A DNA stretch of 64,000 bases from Microbacterium jejuense (GTDB lineage Bacteria; Actinomycetota; Actinomycetes; Actinomycetales; Microbacteriaceae), in NCBI RefSeq assembly GCF_019511665.1, contig NZ_JAEUAW010000005.1, positions 1 to 64,000 on the forward strand. Reading direction: 5' to 3'. Shown here piece after piece: positions 19,368 to 29,534 of the stretch. The stretch's first letter is position 1; each line of letters opens with the position of its first letter. The notes under the pieces are model-generated. The model saw only the letters and a list, made by a program, of their open reading frames with translations. It made no database searches and was not told the DNA's origin. A program made the position numbers and the translations under genes.

Positions 19368-20285
19368 TCAATCGGCCGGGTCGACCTCGGGCTGCTCGGC
19401 CTTCACGCCGGAGGCCCCGAGGTTGTTGTCGAAGATCTGCTGCCAGATGTCGTTGCCGTCGGTGAACATCGTGTTGATGAACTCCTGGAGCGCGGTGTCG
19501 CCCTTCGCGATGCCGACGCCGTAGCGCTCCTCGCTGAAGACGTCGCCGACGACCTTCAGGTTGTCGGGATCCTGTGCGGCGTAGCCGATGAGGATCGCCT
19601 CGTCGGTCGTGACCGCGTCGACCTGACCGTTCTTCAGGTCCTCGACGCACTGGGAGTAGGTGTCGTACTCCTTCGTCTGCGCGGTGCCGAGGTCCTTGAT
19701 CCGCTGGATCGAGGTCGAGCCCGTCGCCGAGCAGACGATCATGTCGGACGTCAGCGAGTCCGGTCCGTCGATGGTGTCGTTGTCGGCGGCGACGAGCAGT
19801 CCCTGGCCCGTGATGAAGTACGGGCCGGCGAACGAGATCTGCTCCTTGCGCTTGTCGGTGATCGAGTACGTGCCGACGTAGTAGTCGATGTCGCCGTTCA
19901 CGATCGCCTGCTCGCGGTTGGCCGACGGGATCGCCGTGAACTCGATGTCTTCTTCGTCGTAGCCGAGGGATGCCGCGATCCAGCGCGCGATGTCGATGTC
20001 GAAACCGGTCCGCTCGCCGGTCACCGGGTCCAGGTAGCCGAGACCGGGCTGGTCCTCCTTGACGCCCACCTTCACGCTGCCGCGCTCGGTGATGGCATCG
20101 AACGTCGGGCTGCCCTCGATGGTCACGTCCTCCGCGACCGTCCACGGCGTGCTCGACGTCTCTTCGTCGCCGCCGTCGTCCGTCGCCCCCGGTTCTGCGC
20201 CGGGCGTGCCGCTGTTGCACGCCGTCAGGGCGAGGGCCGCGATCGCGATGCCCGCGAGCGCCCCGCCGATTCGTAGCTTGCGCAT
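19368..20285 (-). CDS. gluB: Glutamate-type ABC transporter substrate-binding lipoprotein (GluB-like)
   Basis: The 305-aa family 3 solute-binding protein has a basic n-region (MRKLR), a hydrophobic core and lipobox LTAC (20-23), so Cys23 is lipidated and the protein is anchored outside the membrane. The binding domain shows VKVGVKEDQPGLGY and GFDIDIARWIA near its start. ATG 20285 is preceded at 5 nt by GGAGG; the upstream in-frame TTG lies in that ribosome-binding site and is not used. Confidence 0.9.
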   Translation of the reverse strand: MRKLRIGGALAGIAIAALALTACNSGTPGAEPGATDDGGDEETSSTPWTVAEDVTIEGSPTFDAITERGSVKVGVKEDQPGLGYLDPVTGERTGFDIDIARWIAASLGYDEEDIEFTAIPSANREQAIVNGDIDYYVGTYSITDKRKEQISFAGPYFITGQGLLVAADNDTIDGPDSLTSDMIVCSATGSTSIQRIKDLGTAQTKEYDTYSQCVEDLKNGQVDAVTTDEAILIGYAAQDPDNLKVVGDVFSEERYGVGIAKGDTALQEFINTMFTDGNDIWQQIFDNNLGASGVKAEQPEVDPAD

Positions 20286-20346
20286 GTGATCCTCCAAGTC
20301 CGTTCCGTGTGTTCCTTCGTTCGTCGCGCCGGTGCGGGCGCGGACG

Positions 20347-21135
20347 TCAGTGGGTGAGCAGCTTGGACAGGAAGTCCTTGGCCCTGCCGCTCTGCGGGTT
20401 CGTGAAGAACTCCTCCGGCGTGGCCTGCTCGACGATCTGCCCGTCGGCCATGAACACCACGCGGTCGGCGGCCTTGCGCGCGAACCCCATCTCGTGCGTC
20501 ACGACGATCATCGTCATGCCGTCCTGGGCGAGGCCGACCATCACGTCGAGCACCTCGTTGATCATCTCCGGGTCGAGGGCGCTCGTCGGCTCGTCGAACA
20601 GCATCACCTTGGGCTGCATCGCCAGCGCGCGGGCGATGGCCACGCGCTGCTGCTGACCGCCCGAGAGCTGCGCCGGCAGCTTGGACGCCTGGTGTCCGAC
20701 GCCGACGCGGTCGAGCAGCTGCGTGGCGAGAGCCTCGGCATCGCTCTTCTTCATCTTCTTGACCTTGATGGGTCCGAGCGTCACGTTCTCGAGGATCGTG
20801 AGGTGCGAGAAGAGGTTGAAGGACTGGAACACCATGCCGACATCGGCGCGCAGTCCTGCGAGAGCCTTACCTTCTTTGGGCAGCTCCTTGCCGTCGATCG
20901 TGATCGTCCCGCTCGTGATGGTCTCGAGGCGGTTGATGGTGCGGCACAGCGTCGACTTGCCCGACCCGGAGGGACCGATGACCACGACGACTTCGCCGCG
21001 GTTGACCGTGAGGTCGATGTCCTTCAAGGCCTGGAAGTCGCCGTAGTGCTTCTGCACATCCGTGATCACAACCAGCGGGTCCCCGCGCCGCACCGAGATG
21101 TTGCTGGTGGGCGGCGCACTGTCGTCGGGCGTCAT
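20347..21135 (-). CDS. gluA: Amino-acid ABC transporter ATP-binding protein (GluA-like)
   Basis: The 262-aa ATPase of the glutamate-type importer shows Walker [10 protein letters not shown] (54-62), signature LSGGQQQR (157-164), and Walker B VMLFDEP (177-183). It is the first gene of gluA-gluB-gluC-gluD. The ATG at 21135 is 6 nt after TAGTGT (-10), implying a leaderless mRNA. A small dyad at 21179-21197 lies just upstream of the promoter. Confidence 0.93.
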   Translation of the reverse strand: MTPDDSAPPTSNISVRRGDPLVVITDVQKHYGDFQALKDIDLTVNRGEVVVVIGPSGSGKSTLCRTINRLETITSGTITIDGKELPKEGKALAGLRADVGMVFQSFNLFSHLTILENVTLGPIKVKKMKKSDAEALATQLLDRVGVGHQASKLPAQLSGGQQQRVAIARALAMQPKVMLFDEPTSALDPEMINEVLDVMVGLAQDGMTMIVVTHEMGFARKAADRVVFMADGQIVEQATPEEFFTNPQSGRAKDFLSKLLTH

Positions 21136-21141
21136 ATCGCC

Positions 21142-21147
21142 ACACTA
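21142..21147 (-). promoter_or_regulatory. -10 element of the gluABCD operon
   Basis: TAGTGT on the minus strand, 6 nt before the gluA ATG. Confidence 0.5.
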
Positions 21148-21178
21148 GGGCCGGTTTCGGACGCTGTGCCAGTGCGCC

Positions 21179-21197
21179 ACACGGGTCTTAACCGTGT
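21179..21197. promoter_or_regulatory. Dyad upstream of gluA, possible operator
   Basis: ACACGG and CCGTGT flank a 7-nt AT-richer centre, about 32 nt upstream of the -10. The position suits an activator or repressor site, but the arms are short and nothing identifies the protein. Confidence 0.3.
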
Positions 21198-21218
21198 TGT
21201 AACAGGCGTGCGCCGGGC

Positions 21219-22019
21219 TCAGCCCGCCGTGCGCTGCGCGAACGCCGTCTCGTACAGGCACACGCTCGCGGCAGTGGCGAGGTTGAGCGATTCGGCTGCG
21301 CCGTAGATCGGCAGCCGCAGCGACAGGTCGGCGAGCGCCAGCGCCTCGTCCTCCAGACCGCGCGCCTCGTTCCCGAACAGCCATGCGGTCGGACGGGCGA
21401 GCAGGTCCCGCGAGGCGAGGAAGTCGCCCCCGCCGACGTCGGCGGCGATCACCTGCACGCCGGCGGCGTGAGCCTTCTCGACGGCGGTCGCCAGCTCCAC
21501 GCCCACCGCGACCGGAACGTGGAACAGCGATCCGGTCGTGGCGCGCACGACCTTGGGGTTGTACGGGTCGACCGTCCGGCCGGTCAGGACGACGGCATCC
21601 GCCCCCGCCGCGTCGGCGGCACGGATGATCGTGCCGAGGTTGCCCGGATCGCGCACCTCCTCGCAGATCGCGACGAGCCGCGGCGATGCCGCGAAGACCT
21701 CGCGCACCGACGTCGGCGCCTGCCGCGCCACCGCGACGATGCCCTGCGGCGTCACGGTGTCGGCCATCGCGTCGAGCACCGCCTCGGTCGTGTAGACGAC
21801 CTCCAGCCCGGCATCCTTCGCGGCATCGCGCACGTCGGCGTGCTTGTCGAGCGCCGTCTGGGTCGCGAAGAGCTCGACGAGCGTCTCGGGCTTGTAGGCC
21901 AGCGCCTCACGCGCCGCCTGGGGGCCTTCGAGCAGGAACAGCCCGGTCTCTTGACGGGCGCTGCGCTTGGTCAGCTTCGCGACGGCGCGAACACGCGGAG
22001 AGCGGGGGTTCTCGAGCAC
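21219..22019 (-). CDS. TrmH/SpoU family RNA 2'-O-methyltransferase
   Basis: The 266-aa protein has an N-terminal substrate-binding domain (about 1-105) and a SPOUT knot domain with the three family motifs: EEVRDPGNLGTIIRAADAAG (motif 1, about 121-140), WLFGNEARGL (motif 2, about 214), and LPIYGAAESLNLATAASV (motif 3, about 236). The likely target is a ribose 2'-OH in 23S rRNA, but the exact nucleotide cannot be told. It follows infC-rpmI-rplT beyond their terminator and has its own TAGACT -10, 6 nt before the GTG. Confidence 0.88.
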   Translation of the reverse strand: MLENPRSPRVRAVAKLTKRSARQETGLFLLEGPQAAREALAYKPETLVELFATQTALDKHADVRDAAKDAGLEVVYTTEAVLDAMADTVTPQGIVAVARQAPTSVREVFAASPRLVAICEEVRDPGNLGTIIRAADAAGADAVVLTGRTVDPYNPKVVRATTGSLFHVPVAVGVELATAVEKAHAAGVQVIAADVGGGDFLASRDLLARPTAWLFGNEARGLEDEALALADLSLRLPIYGAAESLNLATAASVCLYETAFAQRTAG

Positions 22020-22025
22020 GGCATC

Positions 22026-22031
22026 AGTCTA
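22026..22031 (-). promoter_or_regulatory. -10 element of the TrmH-type gene
   Basis: TAGACT on the minus strand, 6 nt before the GTG start at 22019. Confidence 0.5.
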
Positions 22032-22037
22032 GGGACA

Positions 22038-22075
22038 AGAAAGGGGCGCCCTCCGTGCGGAGGGCGCCCCTTTCT
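22038..22075 (-). terminator. infC-rpmI-rplT terminator
   Basis: A perfect 17-bp stem with a 4-nt loop (arm on the minus strand begins AGAAAGGGGCGCC), 15 nt after the rplT stop. On the minus strand it runs into TTTCTTGT, a good intrinsic-terminator tail for this GC content. Confidence 0.88.
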
Positions 22076-22090
22076 GGACGGATGCCGGTG

Positions 22091-22474
22091 TCAGGCGCTC
22101 TTGGGCGCGTTGACGTTCTCGGGCAGAGCCTTCTTGGCGGTCTCGACGAGCGACGCGAACGTCTTGGGCTCGTTCACCGCGAGCTCGGCGAGCATGCGGC
22201 GGTCGACCTGCACACCCGCGAGGCCGAGGCCCTGGATGAAGCGGTTGTACGTGATGCCGTTCTGACGAGCGGCGGCGTTGATGCGCTGGATCCACAGGCG
22301 GCGGAAGTCGCCCTTGCGCTTGCGACGGTCGCGGTACGCGTAGACGAGCGAGTGGGTGACCTGCTCCTTCGCCTTGCGGTACAGGCGCGAACGCTGGCCA
22401 CGGTAACCCGAGGCGCGCTCGAGGATGACGCGACGCTTCTTGTGGGCGTTGACGGCCCGCTTGACTCTAGCCAT
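22091..22474 (-). CDS. rplT: 50S ribosomal protein L20
   Basis: Large-subunit assembly protein binding 23S rRNA. The 127 aa include the conserved basic N-terminus [15 protein letters not shown] and the block [20 protein letters not shown]. The length is slightly above the usual ~118 because of a short C-terminal extension. Last gene of infC-rpmI-rplT. In other bacteria L20 represses this operon by binding its own mRNA; no such site could be confirmed here. Confidence 0.98.
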   Translation of the reverse strand: MARVKRAVNAHKKRRVILERASGYRGQRSRLYRKAKEQVTHSLVYAYRDRRKRKGDFRRLWIQRINAAARQNGITYNRFIQGLGLAGVQVDRRMLAELAVNEPKTFASLVETAKKALPENVNAPKSA

Positions 22475-22506
22475 TTCGATTGATTCCTATTCGTGCGTCG
22501 GCGCGC

Positions 22507-22701
22507 TCAGCGGCCGAGGAGCTTCTTCGCGACCTTGGCGTCGCCCGGAGCGAGGACCTGGTCCTGCGAAAGGCGGCGGGTACGGCGCGTGGGCTTGCCC
22601 TCGAAGTTGTGGCGGAGGTTCGCCTGCTGCTTCATGAGCTTCCCGCTGCCGGTGACCTTGAAGCGCTTCTTGGCGCCCGAGTGGGTCTTCTGCTTCGGCA
22701 T
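22507..22701 (-). CDS. rpmI: 50S ribosomal protein L35
   Basis: The 64-aa basic protein begins [20 protein letters not shown], the L35 signature. The ATG at 22701 follows an AAGAAGA-type purine tract; the longer in-frame extension is not conserved. It lies between infC (70 nt gap) and rplT (32 nt gap) on one transcript. Confidence 0.98.
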   Translation of the reverse strand: MPKQKTHSGAKKRFKVTGSGKLMKQQANLRHNFEGKPTRRTRRLSQDQVLAPGDAKVAKKLLGR

Positions 22702-22771
22702 CTCTTCTTCCTTCGTTTCCATCCCGCACAGGCGGGAGTCGGCATCCCGCGGTGCGGGAGTCTGTGGGGGC

Positions 22772-23410
<639 letters not shown>

Positions 23411-23633
23411 GCGGAACTCCTTCATGCGGATGGTTTCGCGGAAAGAGTCACGCATTCCACCCGGCACGACGCGAGCGCCGGCTCTCGCACCCTGAACTAC
23501 CCCTTCCGCGAGCGGTCGGGGCGGAGTGCATGACCCGGTAGCCTGGAACGGCAAGCGCGGGTGGGATGTGATCCACTTTCCGATCCGATGCAGAACGCAC
23601 CGGAGACCGCAGAAGTCTATCAGAGAGAACGGC

Positions 23634-24050
23634 GTGGACACGATTCGAGACCAGGACGACCAGACGACGGGCGCAGCGGCGGACGATTCCGCGCGTCAGG
23701 CACGCTGGGAGGAGCAGGAACGCGCGGCCGCATCCGCCACTCGCGACATCGCGGACGTTCCTGCCGTCGAGGTGATCACGACCACCGCCGTCCACCTGCT
23801 GAGCGCCGCGGCCGTGAAGGTCGGGCTCGCCGACGACCCGGCGTCGCAGACCGACCTCGACGAGGCCCGCAAGCTCATCAACGCACTCGCCGGGCTCATC
23901 ACCGCCGGCGCTCCCGAGGTCAGCGACATGCACGCGCGGTCGCTGCGCGACGGCCTGCGCTCGGTGCAGCTCGCGTTCCGCGAGGCGTCGGTCATCCCCG
24001 ACCCGATCGGTCAGGGCCCTGGCGAGAAGTGGACCGGCCCGGTCAACTGA
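23634..24050 (+). CDS. DUF1844 domain-containing protein
   Basis: The 138-aa protein has an acidic N-terminus and a DUF1844 core ([22 protein letters not shown], then [16 protein letters not shown]). Function is unknown; it is commonly encoded beside infC in actinobacteria. The start is taken as GTG 23634, with AGAGAG 6-11 nt upstream; the longer frame crosses the infC promoter region. Its stop overlaps the stop of the convergent decarboxylase by 8 nt. About 220 bp separate it from infC and must contain both divergent promoters. Confidence 0.85.
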   Translation: MDTIRDQDDQTTGAAADDSARQARWEEQERAAASATRDIADVPAVEVITTTAVHLLSAAAVKVGLADDPASQTDLDEARKLINALAGLITAGAPEVSDMHARSLRDGLRSVQLAFREASVIPDPIGQGPGEKWTGPVN

Positions 24051-25443
24051 GCGCCCCACTCACGCGAGCGAGGGCGGATGCCGCAGCCGCGAGCGTGCGC
24101 TCGACCTGAGCGGCATCGGTCCCCCAGTTGCTGACCGAGAACCGCAGCACCGAGCGGCCGCGCCAGTGCGACGACGAGGCGAACGCGACGCCGTCCGCAC
24201 GCAGGGCATCCGCCCAGGCATCGGTCGAGGCGTCGTCCGCGCACGCGACGCAGACCTGGGTGAAGACGACGTCGTTCAGCACCTCGACCCCGGGCAGCCG
24301 CGACAATCCGGCGGCCAGGGCGGTGGCGGCATCCGTCAGCCGATCGACGAGCGCAGTGACGCCATCGCGCCCCATCGCCCGCAGTGCCGCATAGGTCGGC
24401 ACGCCGCGCGCCCGGCGCGACAGCTCGGGCACGCGGTCGTGCGGGTCGGCGTGGTCGGCGCTCGCGGTGCGGCTCAGGTAGCTCGCGGTCATCCCCATCG
24501 CCGACCGCAGCGACGGCGGGTCGGCGACGATCGCGATACCGCAGTCGTACGGCACGCTGAGCGTCTTGTGCGCGTCGGTCGCCCAGGAGTCGGCCCGCTC
24601 CACGTGCGCCGTCAGCGACCGGGAGCGGGGGGATGCCGCGGCCCACAGTCCGAACGCGCCGTCGACGTGCACCCACGCGCCGGCCAGGTGCGCCGCGTCC
24701 ACGGCGGGGCCGAAGTCGTCGAACGCGCCGGAGTGCAGGTTGCCGGCCTGCAGCGCGACGATCGTCGGGCCGTGATCGAGCGCGAGCTCGGCCTCCAGGG
24801 CCGCGACATCGATACGGCCCTCGTCGTCGGACGGCACGACGACGGGTGCACCCAGTCCCAGCATCCGCACGGCGTGGTCGACGGTGTCGTGCCGCTGCAT
24901 GCCGACGATGACGCGGACGCGGGGTCCACCGGCGAGCCCCTGGATGGAGGAATCCCACCCGACGTCCCGCAGCACCGCGTCGCGCGCCGCGGCCAGGCAC
25001 GTGAAGTTGGCCACCGTGGCACCCGTCACGAACCCGACGTCGGCGCCGGCGGGGAGCCCGAGCAGATCCAGGATCCACTCCCCCGCGAGCTCCTCGGCCG
25101 CGATGACTCCGGGCGTCACCGCGCGCAGCGCGGTGTTCTGGTCCCATGCCGACACGAGCCAGTCGGCGGCGAGGGCTGCCGGCTGCGTGCCGCCGATGAC
25201 CCAGCCGTAGAACCGTGCGCTGGGCATGCCCATGAGGCCCGGCTCGACCGCAGCGGCGAGGGCCCGCACGACATCCTCGGGGTCGGTCGCATCGTCGCCC
25301 AGCTCACGACCGAGGGTGTCTTTCACCTGGTCGACTCCGACGCGCGGCGGGATCGGGCGGTCGTCGAGGGCGGCGAGCCACGCGTGCGCGGCGTCAGCGG
25401 CCGCGTCGAGCGCTCGAGGAAACGCGTCGGATTCGGGATGCAT
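24043..25443 (-). CDS. PLP-dependent decarboxylase/aminotransferase class V-like protein
   Basis: The 466-aa fold-type I enzyme belongs to the pyridoxal-dependent decarboxylase group (aromatic-L-amino-acid/glutamate decarboxylase family). WATDAHKTLSVPYDCG (287-302) contains the Schiff-base lysine K293, VHVDGAFG (258-265) the PLP aspartate D261, and the N-terminal HARFYGWVIGG-like segment (SARFYGWVIGG, 75-85) is typical. It lacks clear determinants for tyrosine, DOPA or glutamate, so the substrate is open. It is monocistronic, with a possible -10 TAGAGT about 45 nt upstream. Confidence 0.8.
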   Translation of the reverse strand: MHPESDAFPRALDAAADAAHAWLAALDDRPIPPRVGVDQVKDTLGRELGDDATDPEDVVRALAAAVEPGLMGMPSARFYGWVIGGTQPAALAADWLVSAWDQNTALRAVTPGVIAAEELAGEWILDLLGLPAGADVGFVTGATVANFTCLAAARDAVLRDVGWDSSIQGLAGGPRVRVIVGMQRHDTVDHAVRMLGLGAPVVVPSDDEGRIDVAALEAELALDHGPTIVALQAGNLHSGAFDDFGPAVDAAHLAGAWVHVDGAFGLWAAASPRSRSLTAHVERADSWATDAHKTLSVPYDCGIAIVADPPSLRSAMGMTASYLSRTASADHADPHDRVPELSRRARGVPTYAALRAMGRDGVTALVDRLTDAATALAAGLSRLPGVEVLNDVVFTQVCVACADDASTDAWADALRADGVAFASSSHWRGRSVLRFSVSNWGTDAAQVERTLAAAASALARVSGALS

Positions 25444-25528
25444 CGGTGCAGCCTCTCTGCGACGGGCCGACGTCGCGAGACAGAAGGACTCTATGCCCGG
25501 CGGGTCGGGTCTGTCTCGACCCTCCGGA

Positions 25529-26320
25529 TCAGGCGCGCACGAGCTTGACGGTGAGCGAGTCGACGAGCACCGCGATGCGGTCGTCTGCGGCCCAGCGCTT
25601 CGCGAGGCGTGCGAGCACCGCGTCCAGCTCGTCCTTCTCCAATCCCTGCATGAGCTGAAGACGCACGACCAGCTCCGGACCGCGCAGTCGCGCCTCGGGA
25701 TCGCCGGGCTCGACCACCAGGTCGATGACGGCGAGCTCGCCGCCGATGCTCTCATGAAGGCCCGCCACGACCTCGGCCGACAGGTGGCTCGGCTCCCACG
25801 GCTGGCCCTGCCCGATCGCCCACACGGCGGGCCTGCGGATCACGAACTCCGTCGCCGAGCCCGGGTCGACGACGATGAGGTCCGTGTCGTCGGCGGTCGC
25901 CGCCAGTGCGGTGCGCACGCCGTCGGCCGGGACGGGCCGGGCGGCGGCATCCCATCGTCTCATCGTGTCGACGGACGTGAACACCGGCAGGACGCGCCGG
26001 CCGTCGGGCGCCGCGACGGTGACGATCGAGAGCTCCTGCGTCTTGTCGACCTCGAGGCCGTGCGCGCCGATGCCGTGGTCGCCCTTGTCGGCGATCAGCG
26101 GGATCAGCAGGCGGGCGGAGCGGTACGCGTCGACGACATCGGACTGCGAACCCGTGCCGGAACGGAATGCGGTGAGCGCGGCCAGCAGGGCCGGGTCGGC
26201 CGAGCCGTCGTCACCCGAGTGCGGGTTGCTGTGGAAGCTGCGTCCCTCCCACGGGACGCCGGCGGAGTCTGCGCCGTGGTGCGGGTGCGCTCCGGCGCCG
26301 GGATCAGTGTCCGGCGACAT
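25529..26320 (-). CDS. SseB family protein
   Basis: The 263-aa protein has an acidic, histidine-containing N-terminal tail (1-40), then an SseB N-terminal domain-like region ([11 protein letters not shown]... [13 protein letters not shown], about 69-122), and a C-terminal SseB-like half. In actinobacteria such genes regularly follow hisA/priA; no function is established. Its ATG lies inside the last 17 nt of priA, so it is probably co-translated in the his cluster. Confidence 0.8.
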   Translation of the reverse strand: MSPDTDPGAGAHPHHGADSAGVPWEGRSFHSNPHSGDDGSADPALLAALTAFRSGTGSQSDVVDAYRSARLLIPLIADKGDHGIGAHGLEVDKTQELSIVTVAAPDGRRVLPVFTSVDTMRRWDAAARPVPADGVRTALAATADDTDLIVVDPGSATEFVIRRPAVWAIGQGQPWEPSHLSAEVVAGLHESIGGELAVIDLVVEPGDPEARLRGPELVVRLQLMQGLEKDELDAVLARLAKRWAADDRIAVLVDSLTVKLVRA

Positions 26321-27050
26321 CCAGCGCCTCGGCGAGCGTGAACGCGCCGGCGTACAGCGCCTTGCCCACGATCGCGCCTTCGACGCCGAGCGGCACCAGG
26401 TCGCGCAGCGCGGCGATGTCGTCGAGGCTCGACACGCCGCCCGACGCCACGACGGGCTTGGGCGTGCGGGTCGTCAGCTCGCGCAGCAGGTCGAGGTTCG
26501 GGCCCTTGAGCGTGCCGTCCTTCGTGACGTCGGTGACGACGTAGCGGCTGCAGCCGGCCGCTTCGAGTCGGTCCAGGACCGTCCACAGGTCGCCGCCCTC
26601 GCGCGTCCAGCCGCGTGCCGCGAGCGTGGTGCCGCGGACGTCGAGTCCCACGGCGATCGCGTCGCCGTACCGGCTGATGACGTCGGCCGCCCACTCCGGG
26701 TTCTCGAGCGCCGCCGTGCCGAGGTTGATGCGCGACGCGCCGCTCTCGAGCGCCGCCTCCAGCGTGCGGTCGTCGCGGATGCCGCCGGACAGCTCGACCT
26801 GCACGCCCTTGACCTGCTTGATCACGCGGCGCAGCACGCCGGCGTTGCTGCCGCGACCGAAGGCGGCGTCGAGGTCCACCAGGTGGATCCACTCGGCGCC
26901 CTGGCGGGCGAAGTCCTGCGCGGCGTCGACGGGGTCGCCGTAGCTCGTCTCGGTGCCCGCCTCACCCTGCGTGAGACGCACCGCCTTGCCGTCGGCGACG
27001 TCGACGGCGGGCAGGAGGACGAGCTTGGGCGTGGACGCGAAATCGTTCAT
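26304..27050 (-). CDS. priA: Phosphoribosyl isomerase A (HisA/PriA)
   Basis: A TIM-barrel isomerase acting on ProFAR in histidine synthesis. Actinobacterial PriA also isomerises PRA in tryptophan synthesis when trpF is absent. The 248-aa protein has [15 protein letters not shown] with the catalytic Asp, and [16 protein letters not shown] with the second catalytic Asp. Assignment as bifunctional is from taxonomy and not proven by sequence. ATG 27050 has AGGA 4 nt upstream; an upstream alternative (27068) is not needed. Confidence 0.93.
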   Translation of the reverse strand: MNDFASTPKLVLLPAVDVADGKAVRLTQGEAGTETSYGDPVDAAQDFARQGAEWIHLVDLDAAFGRGSNAGVLRRVIKQVKGVQVELSGGIRDDRTLEAALESGASRINLGTAALENPEWAADVISRYGDAIAVGLDVRGTTLAARGWTREGGDLWTVLDRLEAAGCSRYVVTDVTKDGTLKGPNLDLLRELTTRTPKPVVASGGVSSLDDIAALRDLVPLGVEGAIVGKALYAGAFTLAEALDVAGH

Positions 27051-27126
27051 GTTTTCCTGGCTGATCAAGTCTTGTGAGTACCGGACGGCTCACGCGCGAC
27101 GATCGCCGACGCGGACGGGCACGAGT

Positions 27127-27795
27127 TCAGAGGGTAGCCGCGCCGAGGCCGTCGATCCAATTCGCCAGGAGCCGGATGCCGGCATCGCCCGACTTCTCGG
27201 GGTGGAACTGCGTGGCCGACAGCGGTCCGTTCTCGACCGCGGCGAGGAACGGCGTGCCGTAGTCGCACCACGTGAGCACCGGCTGAGGGAACGGCGGCTG
27301 GACGTCGAGCAGCCACTTCTGGGCGCCGAACGAGTGGACGAAGTAGAACCGCTCGTCCTCGATGCCGCGGAAGAGGCGCGACCCCTCCCCCGCCCGCACC
27401 GTGTTCCAGCCCATGTGCGGGAGCACCGGCGCGTCGAGCTCGGTCACGACGCCGGGCCACTCGCCCAGCCCCTCGGTGTCGACGCCGCGTTCCACGCCGC
27501 GTTCGAAGAAGATCTGCATGCCGACGCAGACGCCGATCACGGGACGACCGCCGGCGAGGCGTCGTTCGATGAGCTCGTCGCCGCGGCTCGCCCGGAGCGC
27601 CTCGGCCACCGCGCGGAATGCACCGACCCCGGGGACGAACAGGCCGTCGGCATCCATCACCAGCCCGCGGTCGGACGTGAGGCGCGCGTCCGCTCCCGCG
27701 GCGACCAGCGCCTTGACGGCGGAGTGGACATTGCCCGACCCGTAGTCGAGCACGGCGACGACCGGCGCGCCGCCTTCGCGTTCGGCGTCGGTCAC
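27127..27795 (-). CDS. hisH: Imidazole glycerol phosphate synthase, glutaminase subunit
   Basis: Class I glutamine amidotransferase that feeds ammonia to HisF. The 222-aa protein has nucleophile C90 in GVCVGMQ and the triad partners in FHPEKSG (H198, E200). The GTG start overlaps the hisB stop by 4 nt. hisF is not in this window, so the partner is encoded elsewhere. A 76-nt gap separates it from priA. Confidence 0.96.
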   Translation of the reverse strand: MTDAEREGGAPVVAVLDYGSGNVHSAVKALVAAGADARLTSDRGLVMDADGLFVPGVGAFRAVAEALRASRGDELIERRLAGGRPVIGVCVGMQIFFERGVERGVDTEGLGEWPGVVTELDAPVLPHMGWNTVRAGEGSRLFRGIEDERFYFVHSFGAQKWLLDVQPPFPQPVLTWCDYGTPFLAAVENGPLSATQFHPEKSGDAGIRLLANWIDGLGAATL

Positions 27796-28400
27796 AGCGC
27801 GCCCTTCGTGCTCGGGATGCCGTCGACCAGCGGATCACGGGCCTTGGCCTGACGGAACGCGCGCGCGAAGGCCTTGTACTCGGCCTCGGCGATGTGGTGG
27901 GGGTCACGGCCCGCGAGGACGTTCACGTGGACCGTGAGCGCCGCGTTGAACGAGATCGCCTCGAACGTGTGGCGGACGAGGGATCCGGTGAAGTGCCCGC
28001 CGATCAGGTGGTGCTCGAACCCGGCCGGCTCGCCGGTGTGCACGAGATACGGGCGTCCGCTGATGTCGACGACGGCCTGCGCCAGAGCCTCGTCGAGCGG
28101 GACGAGCGCGTCGCCGTAGCGCGAGATCCCCGACTTGTCGCCGAGCGCTTCGCGGATCGCCTGCCCCAGCACGATCGAGATGTCTTCGACCGTGTGGTGC
28201 GCGTCGATGTCGGTGTCACCCGAGGCGCGCACGGTGAGGTCGGTCAGCGAGTGCTTCGCGAACGCCGTCAGCATGTGGTCGAAGAACGGCACCGTCGAGT
28301 CGATCCGGCTGCGGCCGGTGCCGTCGAGATCGAGCTCGAGCTCGACCGTCGACTCGCTGGTCGCGCGCCGGAGTGAGGCGGTGCGGGGTGCGGCGCTCAT
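27792..28400 (-). CDS. hisB: Imidazoleglycerol-phosphate dehydratase
   Basis: Mn-dependent dehydration of imidazoleglycerol phosphate. The 202-aa monofunctional enzyme shows the two metal-binding histidine clusters: FFDHML and DAHHTVED in the first half, [11 protein letters not shown] and [12 protein letters not shown] in the second. There is no fused histidinol-phosphatase. The ATG overlaps the hisC stop (ATGA). Confidence 0.97.
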   Translation of the reverse strand: MSAAPRTASLRRATSESTVELELDLDGTGRSRIDSTVPFFDHMLTAFAKHSLTDLTVRASGDTDIDAHHTVEDISIVLGQAIREALGDKSGISRYGDALVPLDEALAQAVVDISGRPYLVHTGEPAGFEHHLIGGHFTGSLVRHTFEAISFNAALTVHVNVLAGRDPHHIAEAEYKAFARAFRQAKARDPLVDGIPSTKGAL

Positions 28401-29482
28401 GCCGCCGATCCTACCGAGGCGAGGGCGTCCAGGAACGCGGTCGTCTCGTCGGCGGTCCCCGCGGTGACGCGGAGGTGGTGCGGGATGCCGACGTCGCGGA
28501 TGAGGACGCCCTGGTCGTACAGGGCGCGCCAGGTCGTCGCCGGATCGTCGACATCGCCGAACAGCACGAAGTTCGTCCACGACTCGTGCGCCGTGTACCC
28601 GAGCGCCTCGACCGTCGCCGAGATGCGGTCTCGCTGTGCCACGATCTCATCCACCATGCCGAGCATGACCGGCGCGTGCCGCAGTGCGGCGCTGGCAGCA
28701 GCCTGCGTGAGCGCGCTCAGGTGGTACGGAAGCCGCACGAGGCGCAGGGCGTCGATCAGCGCGGGATCGGCGGCGAGATAGCCCACGCGCGCACCCGCGA
28801 ATGCGAACGCCTTGCTCATCGTGCGCGAGACCACGAGCCGCTCGCGCCCCGGCAGCAGCGTCAGCGCCGAGCGCGCGTCGGCGGGGGCGAACTCGAAATA
28901 CGCCTCGTCGACGATCACGATGCCGTCGGTCGCGTCGTAGACCGCCTCGACGACGTCGAGGGCGAGCGGCGTGCCGGTCGGGTTGTTCGGCGCGCATAGG
29001 AACACGACGTCGGGGGCCCCATCGGCGACCTGTGCGGCGGCGTCCGACGCGTCGAGGGTGTAGTCGTCGCCGCGCGTGCCCGACACCCACTGGGCACCGG
29101 TTCCGCGCGTGAGCAGCGGGTACATCGAGTAGGTCGGCGAGAAGCCGAACGCCGTGCGGCCGGGACCTGCGAAGGCCTGCAGGATGTGCTGCAGCACTTC
29201 GTTCGACCCGTTGGCGGCCCAGAGCTGCTCGCGCGTCAGACCGTGACCGAGGTAGTCGGCGAAGCCCTCGCGCAACGCTGTGAACTCACGATCGGGGTAC
29301 CGGTTGACGTCGTGCAGTGCGCGGGCGATGGAGTCGAGGATGTCGTCCGCCACATCCTGCGGCACGGGATGCGTGTTCTCGTTGACGTTCAGGGCGACCG
29401 GAAGGGCTGCCTGCGGCGCGCCGTACGGCGTCTGCCCGCGGAGGTCGGCGCGTAAGGGGAGGTCTTCGAGACGTGCACTCAC
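28397..29482 (-). CDS. hisC: Histidinol-phosphate aminotransferase
   Basis: PLP-dependent conversion of imidazole-acetol phosphate to histidinol phosphate. The 361-aa fold-type I protein has [10 protein letters not shown] (163-172) and [12 protein letters not shown] (219-230), with the Schiff-base lysine at K224. I chose GTG 29482 over ATG 29491 because the ATG lies within the -10 hexamer TACCAT (29490-29495), which is 7 nt before the GTG. It heads the hisC-hisB-hisH run. Confidence 0.95.
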   Translation of the reverse strand: MSARLEDLPLRADLRGQTPYGAPQAALPVALNVNENTHPVPQDVADDILDSIARALHDVNRYPDREFTALREGFADYLGHGLTREQLWAANGSNEVLQHILQAFAGPGRTAFGFSPTYSMYPLLTRGTGAQWVSGTRGDDYTLDASDAAAQVADGAPDVVFLCAPNNPTGTPLALDVVEAVYDATDGIVIVDEAYFEFAPADARSALTLLPGRERLVVSRTMSKAFAFAGARVGYLAADPALIDALRLVRLPYHLSALTQAAASAALRHAPVMLGMVDEIVAQRDRISATVEALGYTAHESWTNFVLFGDVDDPATTWRALYDQGVLIRDVGIPHHLRVTAGTADETTAFLDALASVGSAA

Positions 29483-29489
29483 CCCTCCC

Positions 29490-29495
29490 ATGGTA
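29490..29495 (-). promoter_or_regulatory. -10 element of the hisCBH cluster
   Basis: TACCAT on the minus strand, 7 nt before the GTG start of hisC at 29482. Confidence 0.45.
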
Positions 29496-29534
29496 GAGCG
29501 GCGCGACGCGACTCCGCCCCGCGTGACGAAGCGC

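Noticed and set aside
23411..23633. Ribosomal leader structure upstream of infC
   Set aside because: The 220-bp region must contain divergent promoters, but I could not recognise an L20-binding or other known leader RNA.
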